Assembly: GCF_039405155.1 (NCBI RefSeq)
Contig: NZ_CP135049.1
Coordinates: 186,001 to 250,000, forward strand
Source of the DNA: Buchnera aphidicola (Taiwanaphis decaspermi)
Lineage (GTDB): Bacteria > Pseudomonadota > Gammaproteobacteria > Enterobacterales > Enterobacteriaceae
Reading direction: 5' to 3'
DNA: 64,000 nt
Part shown: piece after piece, positions 61,854 to 64,000 of the stretch
Numbering within the stretch: the first letter of the stretch is position 1
Layout: every line of letters begins with the position of its first letter
Notes under the pieces: generated by a model
Told to the model about the DNA's origin: nothing
Database searches by the model: none
Seen by the model: only the letters and a program-made list of their open reading frames with translations
Made by a program: the position numbers and the translations under genes

Positions 61854-63293
61854 TTAAACTTTAATTATACGCATAGTATTTGTTTTACCTTGAGTATTTA
61901 TAATATCACATTGTGTTATAATTACTACATCACCTGTAAATAAGAATTTTTTCTTTTTCAATAAACAAATAGCTTCATTAGCTGCTGTATTATTTTTATT
62001 ATTAGTATTAAAATATATTGGAATAACACCTTTACAAACAGATAATTCTTTTAAAGTTTTAATATTACGAGATAAAGCAAATATTGGTAATCTTGAATTT
62101 ATTCTAGAAGTCATCAAAGTACTTAATCCTGATTCTGTTAGAGATATAATAGCATTAACTCCATATAAATGATTAGCAGCATACATACTTAAAGTTGATA
62201 TTGTTTCTTCTATATTCTTGAATTTTAAATTCAATCTATTTTTTGACACATTAATAACTGGTATTTTTTCTGCTCCTTGACATATTTTAGAAACTATTTT
62301 TACAGTTTCTACTGGATATTTACCAACAGAAGTTTCACCTGATAACATAACAGCATCACTTCCATCTAATATTGCATTAGATATATCCATCACCTCTGCT
62401 CTTGTAGGTATCGGATTTGAAATCATTGATTCCATCATTTGAGTAGCAGTTATAACTATTTTATTGAGTTGTGTTGCTCTACTAATAATTTTTTTTTGAG
62501 CATATGCTAATTTATCATAACCTATTTCAATACCTAGATCTCCTCTTGCAACCATAATAATATCTGAAGATAAAATGATATCATCAAGAATTTTGTCATT
62601 AACAAGAACCTCAGATCTTTCTATTTTAGCTATTATTTTTATTTTACTACCAAGCTTATTTATTATCTTCCTTGCTTTAATTAAATCTTTGCTAGATCTA
62701 GGAAAAGATATTGCTAAATAGTCAACTCCTATCTTAACAGAAGTTTTAATATCTTTTTTATCTTTTTTAGTTAAAGATTTAGCTGATAAACCTCCTCCTA
62801 ATTTATTAATTCCTTTATTGTTTGATAAAACACCTCCAACAATAACTCTTGTATAAATTATTTTGTTTTTAATTTTAAATACTTTCAACTGTATTTTACC
62901 ATCATCTAACAATAAAATATCATTTTTTTTAAGATCATTTGGTAAATTTTTATATTTAAAACCAACTTTTGTTTGATCTCCATCTGAAGATTTTAAAAAT
63001 GGATCTAATATGAAAACGTTACCTGTGTTAAGAAAAACTTTATTTTTTTTAAATTTAGATATTCTAATTTTAGGTCCTTGTAAATCAGCTAAAATAGAAA
63101 AATATAAACCAGTATTTTTCATAATATTAAATGCTTTTTCGGCCCTTAATTTATGTTCATTACTAGTTCCATGAGAAAAATTTAATCTTAATACATTTGA
63201 TCCAGCAAGAATTATTTTTTCTAAATTGTTTTTTATATCAGTGGAAGGACCCAAAGTAGTTACTATTTTTGTTCTTCTTAAATTTTTTAACAT
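61854..63293 (-). CDS. pykA: Pyruvate kinase II
   Basis: Final ATP-yielding step of glycolysis. LRRTKIVTTLGPSTD, the substrate/metal block ARGDLGIEIG, ATQMMESM and PTRAEVMDISNAILDGSDAVMLSGET match E. coli PykA specifically rather than PykF. The frame is open four codons further up, but the ATG used here gives MLKNLRRTK, aligned with MSRRLRRTK, and has GGAG six bases upstream. Length is 479 against 480. It is divergent from zwf, as in E. coli, with hexR lost between them. Confidence 0.98.
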   Translation of the reverse strand: MLKNLRRTKIVTTLGPSTDIKNNLEKIILAGSNVLRLNFSHGTSNEHKLRAEKAFNIMKNTGLYFSILADLQGPKIRISKFKKNKVFLNTGNVFILDPFLKSSDGDQTKVGFKYKNLPNDLKKNDILLLDDGKIQLKVFKIKNKIIYTRVIVGGVLSNNKGINKLGGGLSAKSLTKKDKKDIKTSVKIGVDYLAISFPRSSKDLIKARKIINKLGSKIKIIAKIERSEVLVNDKILDDIILSSDIIMVARGDLGIEIGYDKLAYAQKKIISRATQLNKIVITATQMMESMISNPIPTRAEVMDISNAILDGSDAVMLSGETSVGKYPVETVKIVSKICQGAEKIPVINVSKNRLNLKFKNIEETISTLSMYAANHLYGVNAIISLTESGLSTLMTSRINSRLPIFALSRNIKTLKELSVCKGVIPIYFNTNNKNNTAANEAICLLKKKKFLFTGDVVIITQCDIINTQGKTNTMRIIKV

Positions 63294-63734
63294 AAAACAC
63301 TCCATATTTTATTAATTGAAAAAAAAGTTTGAAAAATAAATATTTTTTACGCAAAAAAATTATTTTAATATTTATTGCACAATAAAAATTATTAGTAGAA
63401 TGATGTATAACATAAATATTAAACATAAAATATAATAAATGAAAAAATATATTTTACACAATAAAACAAAATAATTATAATTGGTAAGATAAAAAATACT
63501 TTTAATTTAAATAATAATAAAATATAAAATTAAATTCATATTTATTAAAAAAACTCTAGTTTTATTAAATACATAAACATATAATTAATCTATTTGATTA
63601 AATAACAAATCAAATATTTAATTTGTTAAATTATAATAATTATATATATATATTTAAACATATATAATTGTATGTTTAAATAATTAGAAATTTTTAAGTA
63701 AATTTATTAATATATGAATATTAAGGAGATTGCA
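63294..63734. other. 441-base gap between divergent pykA and zwf, with stacked inverted repeats
   Basis: No gene or hexR relic is recognised. It contains two overlapping inverted repeats that cannot both form: ATTTGATT/AATCAAAT (63592-63599 with 63608-63615) and TAACAAAT/ATTTGTTA (63603-63610 with 63621-63628). It also has an 11-bp perfect hairpin (63652-63662 with 63671-63681), 53 bases before the zwf start. They may be leader structure or chance. Confidence 0.45.
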
Positions 63735-64000
63735 TTGGTAATTAAAAAAAAACAAGCATATAATCTAGTAATTTTTGGAGCTAAAGGTGATTTAGCAAAA
63801 AGAAAATTATTACCATCATTATATCAATTAGAAAAATATAATGAACTATCAAAAAAAACAATAATTATAGGTGTTGGTAGAGCAAATTGGAATGATAAAG
63901 ACTACATTGATATAGTCAAACAATCTTTAAAACTTTTTATGAAAGAAAAAATTAAAAAATTAATTTGGAAAAAGTTTAAAAAAAAATTGAGATTTTGTAA
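63735..64000 (+). CDS. zwf: Glucose-6-phosphate 1-dehydrogenase, N-terminal part (3' end outside window)
   Basis: First enzyme of the oxidative pentose phosphate pathway, making NADPH. The 88 codons present include the nucleotide-binding NLVIFGAKGDLAKRKLLPSLYQL and the IIGVGRANW block, matching E. coli Zwf. I use the TTG start because AAGGAG lies six bases upstream and the N-terminus then has E. coli length. An in-frame ATG at 63714 would add seven residues and lacks a ribosome site. Confidence 0.96.
   Translation, partial: MVIKKKQAYNLVIFGAKGDLAKRKLLPSLYQLEKYNELSKKTIIIGVGRANWNDKDYIDIVKQSLKLFMKEKIKKLIWKKFKKKLRFC

Overview
The window is a very AT-rich (by eye roughly four fifths A+T), gene-dense stretch of a strongly reduced gammaproteobacterial endosymbiont genome. 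Nearly every protein aligns end to end with an E. coli protein. There are no mobile elements, prophage or CRISPR arrays. The 16S rRNA gene is not followed by 23S/5S but by tRNA-Ile, tRNA-Ala and then gloB. That split rRNA arrangement, the gene order and the retained tryptophan genes beside a tiny TCA remnant (sucAB) point to Buchnera aphidicola, the aphid symbiont. I cannot tell which aphid host.

Layout. 1-4.7 kb: the end of dnaE, then proS and argS. 4.8-6.8 kb: rRNA promoter, boxA-like leader, 16S rRNA, tRNA-Ile and tRNA-Ala. 6.8-16 kb: gloB, rnhA, dnaQ, tRNA-Asp, gpt, grpE, smpB, tadA, then the minus-strand run lepA-lepB-rnc-era-acpS. 16-24.8 kb: mnmA, purB, fabI (frameshifted), rnb, ychE, lipB, lipA, pyrF. 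25-32.4 kb, minus strand: cls, yciA, yciC and the trpD-trpC(F)-trpB-trpA operon, with trpC frameshifted. 32.6-40.8 kb: a DMT transporter, sohB, suhB, hisS, rdgC, glyA, pgl. 41.3-51.2 kb: gapA, fldA, a phrB relic, ybgI, sucA, sucB, gpmA, pfkA, tpiA. 51.3-64 kb: rpsA, aroA, serC, serS, trxB, infA, aspS, znuB, znuC, pykA and the start of zwf.

Together the genes cover translation (four aminoacyl-tRNA synthetases plus argS, S1, IF-1, LepA, Era, RNase III, tRNA modification), central sugar metabolism (pfkA, tpiA, gapA, gpmA, pykA, pgl, zwf), 2-oxoglutarate oxidation with its lipoate supply (sucA, sucB, lipA, lipB), and amino-acid supply to the host (trpABCD, aroA, serC, glyA).

No novel multi-gene system is visible. 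The interesting signals are of genome decay and rescue. Two important genes, fabI and trpC, each lack one A in a run of 10 or 11 A, so the intact protein would need polymerase slippage. A colinear fossil of the photolyase gene phrB lies in the fldA-ybgI gap. SuhB has lost every metal-binding acidic residue I could align, although its rRNA antitermination role may explain its retention. SohB has lost its nucleophilic serine. A 29-base exact repeat inside aspS is read in two different frames. Several intergenic inverted repeats look like terminators or leader structures.
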